From Nectonema munidae (taxonomy: Eukaryota; Nematomorpha; Nectonematoida; Nectonematidae), in assembly GCA_030549495.1 (NCBI GenBank), contig JAUIRK010000305.1, forward strand, positions 186,001 to 250,000: 64,000 bases of DNA, written 5' to 3'. A model generated the notes under the pieces. The model did no database searches, had not been told where the DNA came from, and saw only the letters and a list, made by a program, of their open reading frames with translations. This document shows positions 63,276-64,000 of the stretch, in pieces; position 1 is the stretch's first letter, and each line of letters starts with the position of its first letter. A program made the translations under genes and the position numbers.

Positions 63276-64000
63276 TCATTTTGGAATTTTAACAACATCT
63301 GGAGTTCGCTTTCCTATCCTTGCCAAGACAAAGTCCACATCGATCTCCTTTTGAAATTTCTTTTTGATGGGATTGTACACTTCATTATTTGTTCCCTGAG
63401 CATCATATAGTGTAGAAAGTGCCCAATGTGTTCTAGGAAGATGTTGTCTTCTCAACATTTCATTTTTCACAAGGTCAAATTCTAGTTGTTCAAGAAATAG
63501 ACGCCTTCTAAATTACTTATTATTTTCCAATTGGGATTCACTTCTTTCCATAACACAAAAGCATTGCCACAAGAAATATCAATAGTGTTGCAAAACAAGG
63601 CAAAAAGCCCGCGATTTGTTTTCCGTTTAACACTATAAGTTACAATCATTTGATCCAATGTATCTACACCCGATTTATTTTTATTATAGAAAAATTATTT
63701 TAGGCAACTTTTTTTCATTAGAAGAAACATTTTTGTCACGATGAAGTGTTCTCAAAATAGAAGCAATTTATATTTCTTTGAGATGTTGTGAATCAAAGTT
63801 ACTTCATCAGTGAAGTAAAACTTTCTAGAAAAAACTTGTGAACATCTAAGCTCCTTTTATCCATATTTGATAGGAATTTTTTGTTTGAACGAACTGTCTC
63901 AACCAGTGTCTTTTTGAGCTTGAGTAAATTGACTGTAGTGGGGGAAAAATTATCGCACACAACAGTCCAGCTCTTCAAATTTTTTATCAAGTCTAAAAAA
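63276..64000 (-). pseudogene. piggyBac transposase, central and C-terminal part, cut by the window edge
   Basis: Minus strand from the window edge: SWTVVCDNFSPTTVNLLKLK (second-Asp block), TLVETVRSNKKFLSNMDKRS, then in other frames NKSGVDTLDQMIVTYSVKRK (third Asp), NRGLFALFCNTIDISCGNAF and VLWKEVNPNWK. After LVKNEMLRRQHLPRTHWALS the tail continues STLYDAQGTNNEVYNPIKKK to RIGKRTPDVVKIPK instead of the usual Cys-rich finger. Several frame changes make it inactive. The subfamily (VDTLDQM) differs from the other piggyBac copies in the window, which read VDLMDQ or VDQMDQ. Confidence 0.78.

Overview
The window is animal nuclear DNA: A+T-rich, with host genes split by GT-AG introns from about 50 bp to several kb, and dense in DNA transposons. 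Four conserved host genes can be read exon by exon. They are NACA (minus, 12.3-14.3 kb), an SLC38/SNAT7-like amino-acid transporter (plus, 28.8-37.2 kb), the DEAD-box helicase DDX52/ROK1 (minus, 39.1-49.4 kb) and the 26S proteasome lid subunit PSMD6/Rpn7 (plus, 54.4-61.4 kb). Their products are clearly divergent from vertebrate and insect proteins as I remember them. With the A+T richness this points to a fast-evolving animal, perhaps a parasite; I cannot name the lineage.

Layout. 0-6.7 kb is a transposon graveyard: two unrelated piggyBac transposase remnants, a broken multi-copy element gene of a type I recall from arthropods, two hAT MITEs with exact 8-bp target duplications, and a hAT transposase tail. 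8.9-10.3 kb holds coding-like exons of a gene I do not recognise. 11.8-14.3 kb holds NACA and a stray copy of part of one of its exons. 15.7-23 kb is repeat-rich: a hAT MITE, a piggyBac-type element with perfect TTAA ends carrying a 150-bp satellite array, and a pyrimidine-rich domain centred on (TC)137. 23.5-26.1 kb is a complete but internally deleted hAT element. 28.8-37.2 kb is the transporter; its 5.6-kb first intron is packed with repeats, including a LINE reverse-transcriptase fragment, a Penelope-like inverted terminal pair and a piggyBac MITE.

DDX52 follows tail-to-tail. Its introns hold hAT, piggyBac and pogo-like MITEs, and just 5' of its first recognised exon lies a hAT-like element containing a nearly full-length piggyBac transposase. 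PSMD6 is head-to-head with DDX52. Its last coding exon was not found with confidence. The window ends in two head-to-tail piggyBac transposase fragments on the minus strand, next to small plus-strand coding-like exons.

The host genes are housekeeping functions (nascent-chain handling, ribosome biogenesis, protein degradation, amino-acid transport) and do not form a shared pathway. The unifying theme is repeated colonisation by TTAA-targeting piggyBac elements (four or five transposase remnants, four MITEs) and by 8-bp-TSD hAT elements. Several repeat families recur inside the introns of different genes in the window.
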